From positions 1-15,304 of the forward strand of contig JAITCV010000199.1 in NCBI GenBank assembly GCA_031282905.1: DNA of 15,304 nt, given 5' to 3'. The notes beneath the pieces are model-generated. The model saw nothing but the letters and a program-made list of their open reading frames with translations. It was not told the DNA's origin and searched no databases. Numbering within the stretch: position 1 is the first letter of the stretch; each line of letters starts with the position of its first letter. The translations under genes and the position numbers were made by a program. The stretch is from Azoarcus sp. Its GTDB lineage: Bacteria > Pseudomonadota > Gammaproteobacteria > Burkholderiales > Rhodocyclaceae. Shown here one piece after another: positions 1 through 8,069 of the stretch.

Positions 1-4
1 CACT

Positions 5-32
5 TATCGATCGTCCAAATTCTTAAAGAACC
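5..32 (-). promoter_or_regulatory. boxA-like antitermination leader of an rRNA operon
   Basis: Read on the minus strand, 32 to 20 is GGTTCTTTAAGAA, followed by TTTGGACGATCGATAAG. This resembles the boxA region of proteobacterial rRNA leaders and 16S-23S spacers (GCTCTTTAACAATTT in E. coli), where NusB/S10 loads the antitermination complex. The promoters just upstream favour a leader over an internal spacer. The 16S gene would begin beyond base 1. This is recognition by eye. Confidence 0.5.
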
Positions 33-85
33 GCACAGCACAGCCCACAACAAGCAACCGCGAGCCAACCGCGCAAAGGAGCGGA

Positions 86-199
86 ATTGTCGCCGACTCA
101 ACTGCCCGCGTCAACCTCCTCAACCTCCCCCGCAGCAACATCCACTTCCCAAACACCGCAGAGAGCCGCGCATTCTACAAGCCAAAAAAAACTTGTCAA
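86..199 (-). promoter_or_regulatory. Tandem promoters, probably of an rRNA operon
   Basis: Two sigma-70-type promoters read leftward. The upstream one has TTGACA (199-194), a 16-base spacer and TAGAAT (177-172), followed by a GC-rich discriminator, GCGCGGC. That discriminator is typical of stringently controlled stable-RNA promoters. The second has TTGACG (114-109), a 17-base spacer and GACAAT (91-86). With the boxA-like motif at 20-32 they look like P1 and P2 of a leftward rRNA operon whose genes lie outside the window. The motifs and spacings are seen directly. The rRNA assignment is inferred because no mature rRNA sequence is present. Confidence 0.5.
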
Positions 200-233
200 C
201 AGGGGTGACTGCAAGCCAGGCATCTGTCCCCTG
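184..233 (-). terminator. Weak terminator candidate after the chemotaxis gene
   Basis: On the minus strand, CAGGGG (233-228) can pair with CCCCTG (205-200), and a run of eight T follows at 191-184. The T-run is separated from the stem by eight bases and lies in the spacer of the leftward promoter at 172-199, so the T-run may belong to the promoter alone. Confidence 0.3.
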
Positions 234-236
234 ATT

Positions 237-1901
237 TCATACTTTGAACTGTGCCAAGGTGGAGAAAACCTCCTTTGTCAAGCGATTGAGATGTTCCGTG
301 CCGGAAGCCGCTCCTTCGGCAGCGGCGTTGTTTTCGTCCGTCATCTGGGCGATGGACTCCACATGCTTGGCGATATCCTGGCTTGCCTGACTTTGTTCTT
401 TCAGGGCGCTGGATATTTCGGTAACGGCCTCCGAGACTCGGTTCGCTTCTTCCCGAATGGCGGCCATCCGCTCGCCCGCGCCTTGCGCCAAGGATTTTCC
501 CGATTCCACCTGCTTGACCACGCGTTCCATTTCAGCCACGGCTTCCTTGGCGGAGACCTGGATTTTGCCGACGATTGTGCTGATATCGCCGGTCGATTGC
601 GCCGTGCGCTCGGCGAGTTTTCTCACTTCATCGGCCACCACCGCGAAACCGCGGCCCTGCTCGCCCGCGCGCGCGGCTTCGATCGCCGCGTTCAGGGCAA
701 GGAGATTGGTCTGATCGGCCACTTCCTTGATGACCTGTACGACCGAGGAAATCTGCTGCGATTCATTGCCCAGCATCTGGATGACGCTGGAGGCCTGGGC
801 CACGGTCTCGGCAATCGCGCTCATTTCGGCGGCGGTGCGTTCGATGATCTTGCCGCCTTCGTCGGAAACTTCGCCCGCGTGTTGCGCCATGGATTGCGCG
901 TCTCCCGCGCTGTTTGCCACGGTATTGATGGAAACCGTCATTTCCTCGACCGAGGCAGCCATCGCGGAAGTGGAACTCGACTGGTTCGCGGAACTGGTGG
1001 CGACCTGTTGCGCGGCGGTATTCAAGGATTCCACCGCGCCACTTACATCGTTCATCCGTTTCTGGATATCGGAGAAGGACGTCTGCAAGCGCTTCATCAT
1101 CTCATTGAAGGCGGCAACCATTTCACCGATTTCGTTATTGGAACGATAATCCACCACAAGACGCAAATCGTTTTCCCGTTCCACGCGCAATACCGTATCG
1201 CGCACCTGTTCGACCGGTTTCACGACCGCCGTCAGCGTGGTTATTCCCAGGAAGATGACCAGCAGAATGGCAATGACCGAGATGGTGATCTGTGTCGTTA
1301 TCTGTTGTCTCGTGGCGCTTTCGAATCCCTTGGCGATTTCGTCGCGCAAACGGCTATTGACTGCCACGAGATCTTCCAGTGCCTTGGACATCACCCGGGT
1401 CTTGTCCCGTTGCGCAATACCGAGGCGGTCGATTTCCAGGTAGAAAGCATTCAGTTTCTCCGGCGTGGGGCTGCTGAGCGTTCTCTCCAGGCTATTGATT
1501 ACTCCGATGCCCAACGCCGCCGACCAGGAAGGCCAGACTTCCGCGATCTGGCCCCACAACTTCTGCGCATCCGGATGCCTGGTGAAAGCGTCATAGGTCT
1601 TGAACCATTTCTGCGCTTGCGCTTCGGCTTCCTTCATGCCGGAGAGCACCATGGTGAGTTCTTCTACCTGTGAATCGTATGCAAAACCGCTCTTGGAGCC
1701 GCCTTCGTAGAGACGGCGCACGATAGTGTTTACCTGGATGCGGAAATTCAGCACCGCTTCCAGCTTGGGGATGGTGTCCTCGTTCAGCCTGGCGATGGCG
1801 TTGGCCGACGATGACGCGCTGTAATATCCCACCACACCGACGATCAGCAGGGAGACCCATGAGATAGTGGCAAGGATGTGGATCCTTAATTTGATCTTCA
1901 T
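237..1901 (-). CDS. Methyl-accepting chemotaxis protein
   Basis: Inner-membrane chemoreceptor of 554 residues that would signal through CheW/CheA. Transmembrane segment 1 is at about residues 7-29. A periplasmic helical sensor domain of the four-helix-bundle type covers about 30-204. Transmembrane segment 2 is at about 205-227, HAMP at 228-280 and the cytoplasmic signalling domain at 285-554. The highly conserved hairpin tip is at 393-432 (core DQTNLLALNAAIEAARAGE). The C-terminus (STLAQFKV) lacks the NWETF-type CheR-docking pentapeptide. The start at 1901 is preferred because CAGGAGTT lies about eight bases upstream and a transmembrane helix follows at once. The frame is open further upstream to 2084, but that stretch looks non-coding. 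No che or fli genes are in the window, so this is an orphan receptor. Its ligand cannot be predicted. Confidence 0.93.
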   Translation of the reverse strand: MKIKLRIHILATISWVSLLIVGVVGYYSASSSANAIARLNEDTIPKLEAVLNFRIQVNTIVRRLYEGGSKSGFAYDSQVEELTMVLSGMKEAEAQAQKWFKTYDAFTRHPDAQKLWGQIAEVWPSWSAALGIGVINSLERTLSSPTPEKLNAFYLEIDRLGIAQRDKTRVMSKALEDLVAVNSRLRDEIAKGFESATRQQITTQITISVIAILLVIFLGITTLTAVVKPVEQVRDTVLRVERENDLRLVVDYRSNNEIGEMVAAFNEMMKRLQTSFSDIQKRMNDVSGAVESLNTAAQQVATSSANQSSSTSAMAASVEEMTVSINTVANSAGDAQSMAQHAGEVSDEGGKIIERTAAEMSAIAETVAQASSVIQMLGNESQQISSVVQVIKEVADQTNLLALNAAIEAARAGEQGRGFAVVADEVRKLAERTAQSTGDISTIVGKIQVSAKEAVAEMERVVKQVESGKSLAQGAGERMAAIREEANRVSEAVTEISSALKEQSQASQDIAKHVESIAQMTDENNAAAEGAASGTEHLNRLTKEVFSTLAQFKV

Positions 1902-2656
1902 TTGTTGAACTCCTGGAAAAAGAAGCCTGTCCGGCAAGGCTCGGGCAGGCGCGGATTTATCGTTCTCGCTTGCGTGCGCGCGGCACGAGAAACAGGTGGG
2001 CGCGTCCCGGATCGGCGCGTGATCCGTTGACATGGCGTACTGACTGGATATGACACGTTCCCCCCTGCGGGCACGAAGACACAAAGTTCTCTCGATATTA
2101 CCCTGATTGCGAAATGGAGGCTAGTGTCGTAGTTCACGCTATCCGGGAGAAGAGTTGGAAAGAGAAAGCGACGTATGTCACGTAAGACAAATCGAAGATG
2201 GCGGCAAAGCAGCCGGTCTACTATCTTCTATTTCTTGAATGTCACGGGCTTTCAGTGAGCGCAATAGTCGTAGTACGACGCCGATATATTTGTCATTACG
2301 GGAATTAGAGCAACCATGCTGCTTTCTGGATTGTCGCAGGCCTTTCTGACCCTTTTGACTGTTTAATGACGCTATGGGGCCTCGCCTCTTGAGGAGAAGG
2401 AAAGGTAGCGTTGTCGACTTTACTACGGTAAATGGAGAACAGTTCGAGGAAGCATGCGGCAAAACCGCAGAATGTATTTATTCGTCATTAACATGCACGG
2501 ACCTGGCATCCCTGCGATGCCTCAAGAATAATGTGCGTGGATTATTATACCGACGCGTTTGCCATAATGATAAAAAGGTACGCGCAAAGCGAGAGCCATG
2601 AGCCGTGGCAATCCAGAAAGTCTTTCGGTTTGCCTTGGCATTTCGAGTGAATGGCG
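1902..2656. other. Gene-poor stretch with degenerate extragenic repeats
   Basis: I find no convincing gene here. Open frames of 61-94 codons occur on both strands, but none has a recognisable protein, a good ribosome site and typical codon use together. A 27-codon ATG frame at 2175-2258 has only a weak SD-like stretch. The DNA is more AT-rich than the neighbouring genes. It holds two degenerate copies of an extragenic repeat (near 2291-2340 and 2575-2622) that share CTTTCTGGATTG on opposite strands. The promoter of the chemotaxis gene must lie near its 1900-2100 end, but I see no clear sigma-28 or sigma-70 pair. Confidence 0.5.
2575..2622 (-). repeat. Degenerate extragenic repeat, copy near bacteriohemerythrin
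   Basis: Read on the minus strand this contains CTTTCTGGATTGCCACGGC followed by CTCTCGCTTTGC. It resembles the common extragenic repeat with a CTGGATTGCC...CTCGCAATGAC pattern. A second copy at 2291-2340 has CTTTCTGGATTG at 2322-2333 on the plus strand. A third, at about 11061-11113, shares TCCAGAAAGTC and TGCCACGGC. The copies are diverged, so they are probably old. Confidence 0.45.
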
Positions 2657-2698
2657 CGGGAAAACAAATGCCCGCGTTTGCGGGCATTCGTTTTCCCG
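2657..2698. terminator. Long hairpin, bidirectional terminator
   Basis: An almost perfect inverted repeat. Bases 2657-2675 pair with 2680-2698 around a GTTT loop, giving 18 base pairs with a single A-C mismatch. The GC core is ATGCCCGC/GCGGGCAT and the outer arms carry AAAAC/GTTTT, so either strand gives a stem with a T-rich descending arm. It sits ten bases beyond the stop of the bacteriohemerythrin gene and is its likely terminator. Very similar hairpins recur as extragenic elements in many proteobacteria, so it may also be a dispersed repeat. Confidence 0.75.
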
Positions 2699-2707
2699 GA
2701 TGATCAT

Positions 2708-3115
2708 TCAGGTTATACCATGCCTTTTCAGGAAGGGGACATAGGCGCGGTCATCCTTCATGATGTGGTGGATCAGCCACTCTTGCAGAAAGCTCAAGGC
2801 TTCGTCCGACACCGGTTCGCCTTCTTCGAACTTGAGCAACAGTTCGATGGCATGGCGGGTGAATTGGTCGTGGCGCTCTTTATGCGCAGCGGCTTCCGGA
2901 TAATCCAAACGGTTGAAAAGGTCTTCTTCCAGGATGAAATGGTTCATGGTGTATTCCGCCAGTCCTTCCAGTATTTCCCGGATGACTTCCTGATCCGGGT
3001 GATGGGATTCGATCTGGTCGTACAGGCGGTTGGTCGTATCGACCAACCAGCGGTGCTGTTTGTCTATGGAGTCTATGCCCAACACAAAGGCTTCGGACCA
3101 CGGCATGAAAGGCAC
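2708..3115 (-). CDS. Bacteriohemerythrin
   Basis: Small cytosolic O2-binding protein of 135 residues, the usual length of single-domain bacterial hemerythrins. The di-iron ligands are all visible: His21 (in DKQH), His59 and Glu63 (HFxxEE), His78 and His82 (HKERH), His117 and Asp122 (HIMKDD). It therefore should bind a carboxylate-bridged di-iron centre and store, deliver or sense oxygen. The start is a GTG at 3115, with AGAAGGAG about nine bases upstream. The in-frame ATG at 3106 lies too far from that site. It is transcribed leftward, diverges from the queD-like gene and ends just before the long hairpin. A role in supplying O2 in a microaerobic cell is inferred from the family. Confidence 0.93.
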   Translation of the reverse strand: MPFMPWSEAFVLGIDSIDKQHRWLVDTTNRLYDQIESHHPDQEVIREILEGLAEYTMNHFILEEDLFNRLDYPEAAAHKERHDQFTRHAIELLLKFEEGEPVSDEALSFLQEWLIHHIMKDDRAYVPFLKRHGIT

Positions 3116-3269
3116 GGTAAAATTCTCCTTCTGTCACGTTCCCATCCTGCGGTATACGCTTGCCTGGAACGCCACTTTTTTGGCTCAAGGTAGCAATCGT
3201 ACCGCCCGCAGACGATTCCGGCGAGAGGACACGGTACAATCACCGCCTTTTTATTGCGGGAAACCCCAA

Positions 3270-3710
3270 ATGCTCATCACTCGGCGGCTTGAATTCGACG
3301 CGGGCCATCGCATTCCCGACCATGCCAGCCAGTGCCGTCATCTGCACGGGCATCGCTACGCGCTCGAGGTGACGCTGGCGGGGGATATTGTTGACGCGCG
3401 GGGGCAGGCGGTCAACGGCATGGTGATGGATTTCGGTGAAGTAAAACGCATCGCCGAGGCCGAAATCGTCAGCCGCTGGGATCATGCTTTCCTGGTCTGG
3501 CGCGAAGATGTCCGAGTCGTGGAATTCCTCGCTTCGCTCCCGGACCACAAGACCGTGGTGCTCGATGCGGTGCCGACGGCGGAGAATCTTGCCGCGCTGG
3601 CGTTTCGTGTGCTCGACGCCGCCTACCGCGATGCCTGGGGCAACGCCTTGCGCCTCGAACGGGTCAGGCTGTTCGAAACCCCCAACTGCTGGGCGGACGC
3701 GACGCGCTGA
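3270..3710 (+). CDS. queD: 6-carboxytetrahydropterin synthase / PTPS family protein
   Basis: Protein of 146 residues of the 6-pyruvoyltetrahydropterin synthase family. QueD members convert dihydroneopterin triphosphate to 6-carboxytetrahydropterin, the first dedicated step to preQ0 and queuosine. Zinc ligands His13 (FDAGH), His26 and His28 (HLHGH), the catalytic Cys22, the Asp71-His72 pair (WDHAFL), PTAEN at 102-106 and Glu136 (FETPNCWADA) are all present in family order. The ATG at 3270 is chosen because the conserved N-terminal strand (MLITRRLEFDAGH) begins there. The open frame continues upstream to 3030 over the bacteriohemerythrin gene without homology. The ribosome site is poor. A TACAAT at 3235-3240 could be the -10. 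No other queuosine gene is in the window, so the queD assignment over another PTPS role comes from the family alone. Confidence 0.88.
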   Translation: MLITRRLEFDAGHRIPDHASQCRHLHGHRYALEVTLAGDIVDARGQAVNGMVMDFGEVKRIAEAEIVSRWDHAFLVWREDVRVVEFLASLPDHKTVVLDAVPTAENLAALAFRVLDAAYRDAWGNALRLERVRLFETPNCWADATR

Positions 3711-3780
3711 ACCGCGAGCCACCCCTGAACGTACACCGAAGGGCGCATTGCATTCGGGGCGGGAGACGGTGTTTCGCTTC

Positions 3781-4674
3781 TCAGTGGCGCAGTTCGCTCA
3801 ACACCGCATCCTTGCAGGCGGCGAAGGCGGCGCTGCCGCGGGCGCGGGGACGCGGCAAATCCACCTCGATCACGGTGCGGATGCGCCCGGGGCGCGGATC
3901 GAGCACCACGACCCGGTCGGAGAGATACACGGCTTCTTCCACGTCGTGAGTCACCATGATGGTGGTGATGCGGTTCTGTTCCCAGATGCGCAGCAATTCT
4001 TCTTGTAGATAGGTACGAGTCAGCGCATCCAGTGCGCCCAGCGGCTCGTCCAGCAACAGAATCTTCGGCCGCGCCACCAGCCCGCGCGCGATGGCGGCGC
4101 GTTGCGACATGCCGCCGGAGAGTTGGGCGGGAAAGGCTTTTTCGAACCCGGTCAGTCCCACCAAACCAATGTGCTCGGTCACCGCGCGTTTCTTTTCCGC
4201 GTCCGGCAAGGCGATGGCATCCAGTCCAAGCAATATGTTCTGCTCCACGGTGAGCCAGGGGAACAGGCGATGCTCCTGAAAGACGATGCCACGATCCAGC
4301 CCTGGCCCATCCACCGGCTTGCCGGCTACCGCCAGACGGCCCGCCGACGGCGTTTCCAGCCCGACGATAAGACGCAGGATGGTCGATTTTCCGCAACCGG
4401 AAGCGCCTACCAGACAAACGAATTCTGCCGGTTTGACTTGCAGGTCGATCTCCCGCAGTACTTCCAGGGGCTGCCCATTCACCTGGAAAGTCTTGCCGAC
4501 GCGGTCGAGTTCGAGAATGAAAATATCATTGTTCGCGGAAGTTTCCGGAAACAGGCGCTCTCCGGAATCGGTTCCATGCGCGGCGGCAGGATGAAAACCG
4601 CCGGGATGGGAAATGGGCCGGGGGGCGGACGCAGGCAGCCGGGTGATGCTGTTCACATTGATTCCTTTTTTCAT
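3781..4674 (-). CDS. ABC transporter ATPase, nitrate/sulfonate/taurine type
   Basis: ATP-binding subunit of an importer, 297 residues from ATG 4674. Walker A is GASGCGKST at 90-98, the Q-loop Gln133 (VFQEHRLFPW), the signature LSGGMSQR at 185-192, Walker B ILLLDE at 205-210 and the switch His243 (MVTHDVEEA). The VFQEHRLFPWLTV segment is typical of the SsuB/TauB/NrtD group. An N-terminal extension of about 50 residues precedes the ABC fold. The ATG overlaps the stop of the upstream hydrolase::nitroreductase gene as ATGA, which suggests translational coupling. A GTG at 4656 has a better SD (AAGGA, six bases away) and may be the true start, giving 291 residues. No permease or binding protein lies on this strand. 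The partners are most likely the permeases at 8129-9873, which lack an ATPase gene of their own in the window. Confidence 0.93.
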   Translation of the reverse strand: MKKGINVNSITRLPASAPRPISHPGGFHPAAAHGTDSGERLFPETSANNDIFILELDRVGKTFQVNGQPLEVLREIDLQVKPAEFVCLVGASGCGKSTILRLIVGLETPSAGRLAVAGKPVDGPGLDRGIVFQEHRLFPWLTVEQNILLGLDAIALPDAEKKRAVTEHIGLVGLTGFEKAFPAQLSGGMSQRAAIARGLVARPKILLLDEPLGALDALTRTYLQEELLRIWEQNRITTIMVTHDVEEAVYLSDRVVVLDPRPGRIRTVIEVDLPRPRARGSAAFAACKDAVLSELRH

Positions 4675-5969
4675 GCGGGGGTTCGCGCGCCAGTTTCCTG
4701 GGAAACGGCGGCGCGAACGGTATCCGGCGCGTCGTGGGGAAAGGCAAAACGGTCTTCCGCCACCAGTTCGACCAATGGCCGCCGTGGGCCGGGCGTTTCG
4801 CGCTCGCGCAGCGGCGGCGGCAGCGTTGCTCCGTCGCCCAGGCGGCCAAGCGCGATCAATATCTCCAAATCATAGTCTTCCGGCACCTGGAACAGGGCGC
4901 GCGCGCGTTCCGTGTCGTAACCGGTAATGGCGTGAGCATGCCAGCCGGAGAGGCTGGCTTGTAGCGCCACATGCGCCCATGCGGCACCGGCATCGAAACT
5001 GTGCTTGTGCGCTGGACTGTGTTCGCTTGTGCCGGGGCGGATGAAGGTCGTGCGCGACAGCAGCAGGACGAGAGCGGAGGCCTTGGATGCCCATGGACGA
5101 TTGTTGTCGGATAGCAGGCCGGTGACTTCCTTCCATCGCGGCGAGCCGTTCCTTACATGGATGAAACGCCAGGGCTGGGAATTGCCGGCCGATGGCGCCC
5201 AGCGCGCGGCTTCCAGCAGACGGAACAGGCTGGCATCATCGATCGCCTCGTCGGCGAAGGCGCGCGGCGACCAGCGGTTGATGAAAAGCGGGTCGGCATC
5301 GTCAGCGCTCGTCCGGGGCGTGCCCGATGTGCGCCGCGGTACGGTTGCGAGCCAATGCTGCAATGCGGGCGTGTTGTACGCCGTATCCGAGATGAAATGA
5401 TCGGCTTCGGGGTAAAAGGTGAAACGCACCGGCAAACCAAGCGCATGGATGCGGGCAATGTTGTCACGTATTTTGGCTTCGGGCACGCGCTCGTCACGTC
5501 CGCCGTGGAAGACCCAAATCGGCGTGCGCGCCAACGCGGCGAGGGCGCGGTCTTCCACGCTATCCGGAAGCTGGCCGGCAACGACCACCAACGCGGCGAA
5601 GCGTTCCGGATGACGGCTGGCGAAGTGCCACACTGCGGCGGAACCGGCGCTGAAACCGGCCAGCACGATGCGCTGGCTATCCACGCCGGGTTCGGCCGCA
5701 ACCGTATCCAGCAGCGTCAGCAGTTCGTCTTCCCAGTCGGCCCAGGCGGCGTTTTCCGGAATCTGCAAGGCGAGGAAGTGATAAGGCCGTTCGGCTGCAT
5801 GGGCAACATAGCGCCCAAGGCCATGGGCAAGGAGTTTTTCCGGATCGCGGCCCCGGTCGCGGGCGCCATGCAGCAAGACCACCAGCGGGCTGGATGGCGA
5901 ATTGCCGGTGGCATCGGCGCGGAGATAGGGCAAATCGCCTCGGGGGAAAGAATACAACTCATGTCTCAT
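4671..5969 (-). CDS. Alpha/beta-hydrolase::nitroreductase fusion protein
   Basis: Two-domain protein of 432 residues with no signal peptide, so probably cytosolic. Residues 1-211 are an alpha/beta hydrolase of the phospholipase/carboxylesterase or dienelactone-hydrolase type: oxyanion-region His34-Gly35, nucleophile Ser107 in GFSAG, Asp159 (HGGRDERV) and His191 (EADHF) form a complete triad. A linker rich in Thr, Ser and Asp (about 212-226) leads to a nitroreductase-fold FMN oxidoreductase at 227-410, with RWSPRAF at 232-238, the FMN/substrate loop APSAGNSQPWRF at 258-269 and IALGRLGDG at 372-380. The ATG at 5969 is used; an upstream in-frame TTG at 6017 lacks an SD and adds no domain. It overlaps the ATPase gene by ATGA, so a link to the imported substrate is likely. 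I infer that it hydrolyses and then reduces the substrate, or two substrates; the sequence does not say which. Confidence 0.85.
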   Translation of the reverse strand: MRHELYSFPRGDLPYLRADATGNSPSSPLVVLLHGARDRGRDPEKLLAHGLGRYVAHAAERPYHFLALQIPENAAWADWEDELLTLLDTVAAEPGVDSQRIVLAGFSAGSAAVWHFASRHPERFAALVVVAGQLPDSVEDRALAALARTPIWVFHGGRDERVPEAKIRDNIARIHALGLPVRFTFYPEADHFISDTAYNTPALQHWLATVPRRTSGTPRTSADDADPLFINRWSPRAFADEAIDDASLFRLLEAARWAPSAGNSQPWRFIHVRNGSPRWKEVTGLLSDNNRPWASKASALVLLLSRTTFIRPGTSEHSPAHKHSFDAGAAWAHVALQASLSGWHAHAITGYDTERARALFQVPEDYDLEILIALGRLGDGATLPPPLRERETPGPRRPLVELVAEDRFAFPHDAPDTVRAAVSQETGARTPA

Positions 5970-6621
5970 GATTCGCGGATGACTCGTCGGTGAGGTTGGC
6001 AAAAGCGTAATTGGCAAAAGGGCAGCACGGCGAAATGAGCGGAACGAAGTCCGTCCGCATTATTTTGTCATGCATGTTTCCACGCGGCATCCAGAAACAG
6101 CGGATATCCGGAATTCGGAATCTGGAATTCGCAGCGGGATTCGTGTCTCGATTTCCGGCTTGGCGCTTGCAAGTCTCATGCCAGCGCCAAGCCCTTTGTT
6201 TATACGAGAGGTCATGCACAGGGCGGCAAATTGGCTGTTGTATCCCGGGCAATCGCAGCAGCGGCGGTGTTGCGCTGGAAACAGCGGGGGAGACCTGTAA
6301 TCCTCTGGCGCGGCAGTGTTGCGCGATGGATATTCTCCATCCCGGCAGTGGGTGGATCGATGACAGGAAATGCATTCCCTGGCTGTTGCCACGGCAGCAC
6401 CACGAGCGCCGTGCTGTTGCCGCGGCAGCAGCCAGACATACCGTGGATGCTCGTCCAGGCGTGTGTTTGCCGGATTCGATTGCCGTGGAATGCAATTTGC
6501 TGAAGCAGCGCGCTTTTGATTGTTTTCCACTTTTGTCCTCCACGGACATCCATTCCTTTTACCGGCTACCTTCCATGCTTCCATCGCAATCCGCGGCCAT
6601 TCCATCCGGGTGGCACGCGCA
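5970..6621. promoter_or_regulatory. Divergent control region with repeated palindromes
   Basis: Non-coding stretch between the leftward fusion gene and the rightward MFS gene. The several overlapping frames show no recognisable protein. It contains GGAATTCG twice (6111-6133 area), a small hairpin GATGGA-TATTC-TCCATC near 6327-6343, and two 17-base imperfect palindromes, CTGTTGCCACGGCAGCA (6383-6399) and CTGTTGCCGCGGCAGCA (6414-6430), whose starts are 31 bases apart. Related GC-rich pieces (GTGTTGCGC) occur near 6267 and 6318. It must hold the promoters of both flanking genes, but no convincing -35/-10 pair was found. It could hold regulator sites or an RNA leader. Confidence 0.4.
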
Positions 6622-7896
6622 ATGAGTCCATCCACATCCGGCGCAAGGCGCGGCGAGCCGCCATCCCGTCATTTCGTGCTGTTCAGCGTGGGGCACGGCT
6701 TATCCTCCATCGGTTCCTGGGCGCAAAAGACCGGTATCGGCTGGCTGACGTGGGAATTGACCCATTCGGTGGCCTGGGTCGGCACGATCGCCATGGCCGA
6801 TCTCGTCGCCGCGCTCTGGGTGGCGCCGCTGGCCGGCGCGGTGACCGATCGCAACAATCCTTATCGTTTGTTCTGTCTCACCCAGGCGCTGACCCTGCTG
6901 CTTGCCTTGTTGCTGTGCGTGGCGACCGCCGCCGGCACGGTAACCATCCATGGCTTGCTGCTGTTCGCGGTCGTGGAATCCACCTTGCAGGGCTTCAACC
7001 AGCCAGTGCGCATGTTGCTCACCGGCTCGTTGGCGCCGCGCGAACGCTTGTCGCAAGCCATCGCCGCCAATTCCATCGCGTTCGCGGTCGCGCGCAGCCT
7101 GGGGCCGGCAAGCGCTGGCGTGATCATGTATTTCGGTTCGGTGGCGCTGGTTTTCGCGCTCAATGCGGTCTCTTTCCTTGCCATCCTCAGCATCGTTTTC
7201 TATTTGCGCCATTGGCTGGACCATCCGCCGCTGACGCGCGGCGCGGCGCTGGCGAGCGATATCGCCGAGGGCTTCCGCTATGTGGCGCGCACGCCGGAAA
7301 TCGCCAGTGTGATTTTCCTGGCGCTGGCCTTCGCGCTGCTCGCCCGGCCGTTTTCCGAACTGTTCCCGGCTTTCGCGGGCGAAGTGTTTGGCGGCGGGCC
7401 GGAAGTGTTGTCCCTGCTGATGACGACTCAGGGGCTGGGCGCTTTGTTCGGCGCGGTGTGGATGCTGCGGCAGCGCGATAGCCGCAGGCTGGCGCGCAAC
7501 ATCCGCAGCACGGGTTTGGCGCTATCCGTGGCGCTGATGGTATTTTCGTCGAGCGGCGTGTTGGCTGTCGCCCTGCCGGCGATCTTCATGGTCGGGCTGT
7601 TCCACATCATCGGCAACATCGCCATGCAGTCGCTATGCCAATTGCAGAGCGTGTCGGCGTTGCGCGGGCGGGTGGTGGCGCTGTATGGCCTGATCTTTCG
7701 CACCGGCCCCGCGATCGGCGCGTTCTGCATCGCCCAGGCCGAACGCTGGTTCGCCCTGGGCGCGCTGGTGGGCGGTTGCGCCGCGATCTATGCCATTGTG
7801 TTGATCGTCACCCCCGCGACCCGCCGCGCGGGAGTGCCTTCCGCCGCCAGCCAAGAAGAGTTCGGCATCCCGGTCAGTCCGCGGCAACGATCCTGA
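6622..7896 (+). CDS. MFS transporter, EntS-like (MFS_3) family
   Basis: Integral inner-membrane protein of 424 residues with about 12 hydrophobic helices, the size of EntS-like major facilitator proteins. After a polar N-terminus (1-16), helix 1 has FSVGHGLSSIGSWAQ, matching the start of this group. The loop between helices 2 and 3 carries a motif-A-like GAVTDRNNPYR at 72-82. The long central part has paired helices with PLTRGAALASDIAEGFRYV before helix 7. Members export siderophores or drugs, or have unknown substrates. The ATG at 6622 is chosen because homology begins there; GGGTGG lies about ten bases upstream. The frame is open to a TTG at 6520. It lies between the two halves of the ABC locus, 173 bases before the leader ORF, so it may export a product or analogue of the imported compound. 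That is context only. Confidence 0.85.
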   Translation: MSPSTSGARRGEPPSRHFVLFSVGHGLSSIGSWAQKTGIGWLTWELTHSVAWVGTIAMADLVAALWVAPLAGAVTDRNNPYRLFCLTQALTLLLALLLCVATAAGTVTIHGLLLFAVVESTLQGFNQPVRMLLTGSLAPRERLSQAIAANSIAFAVARSLGPASAGVIMYFGSVALVFALNAVSFLAILSIVFYLRHWLDHPPLTRGAALASDIAEGFRYVARTPEIASVIFLALAFALLARPFSELFPAFAGEVFGGGPEVLSLLMTTQGLGALFGAVWMLRQRDSRRLARNIRSTGLALSVALMVFSSSGVLAVALPAIFMVGLFHIIGNIAMQSLCQLQSVSALRGRVVALYGLIFRTGPAIGAFCIAQAERWFALGALVGGCAAIYAIVLIVTPATRRAGVPSAASQEEFGIPVSPRQRS

Positions 7897-8069
7897 AGAT
7901 GGCTGTTGCCGAGCGATCAAAGATTGTTGCGCATGAAGCAATCCAGCGCGCTTCCACTGCCGAAAACGGGCATCGACCCGGGCTTTCAGTGCGCTTCCGG
8001 TATGTGGTATGGAATTTGCTCACATCAGGCCAGTTTGCCGTGAATCATCGGCCCATCAGGGGGGATATC

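Noticed and set aside
87..1673. 528-codon open frame on the plus strand
   Set aside because: It lies opposite the chemotaxis gene, its translation has no recognisable domain, and it is explained by the codon bias of the real gene on the other strand.
1955..1990. Sigma-28-like AACGATAA before the chemotaxis gene on the minus strand
   Set aside because: The -10 match is only partial and no TAAA -35 lies at the right distance.
3030..3269. Upstream extension of the queD-like frame
   Set aside because: It overlaps the bacteriohemerythrin gene on the other strand, and the family fold begins at 3270.
7984..8013. Possible promoter TTTCAG-18-TATGGA before the leader ORF
   Set aside because: Both hexamers are weak matches, so it is not reported as a feature; an operon promoter should still lie somewhere in 7897-8057.
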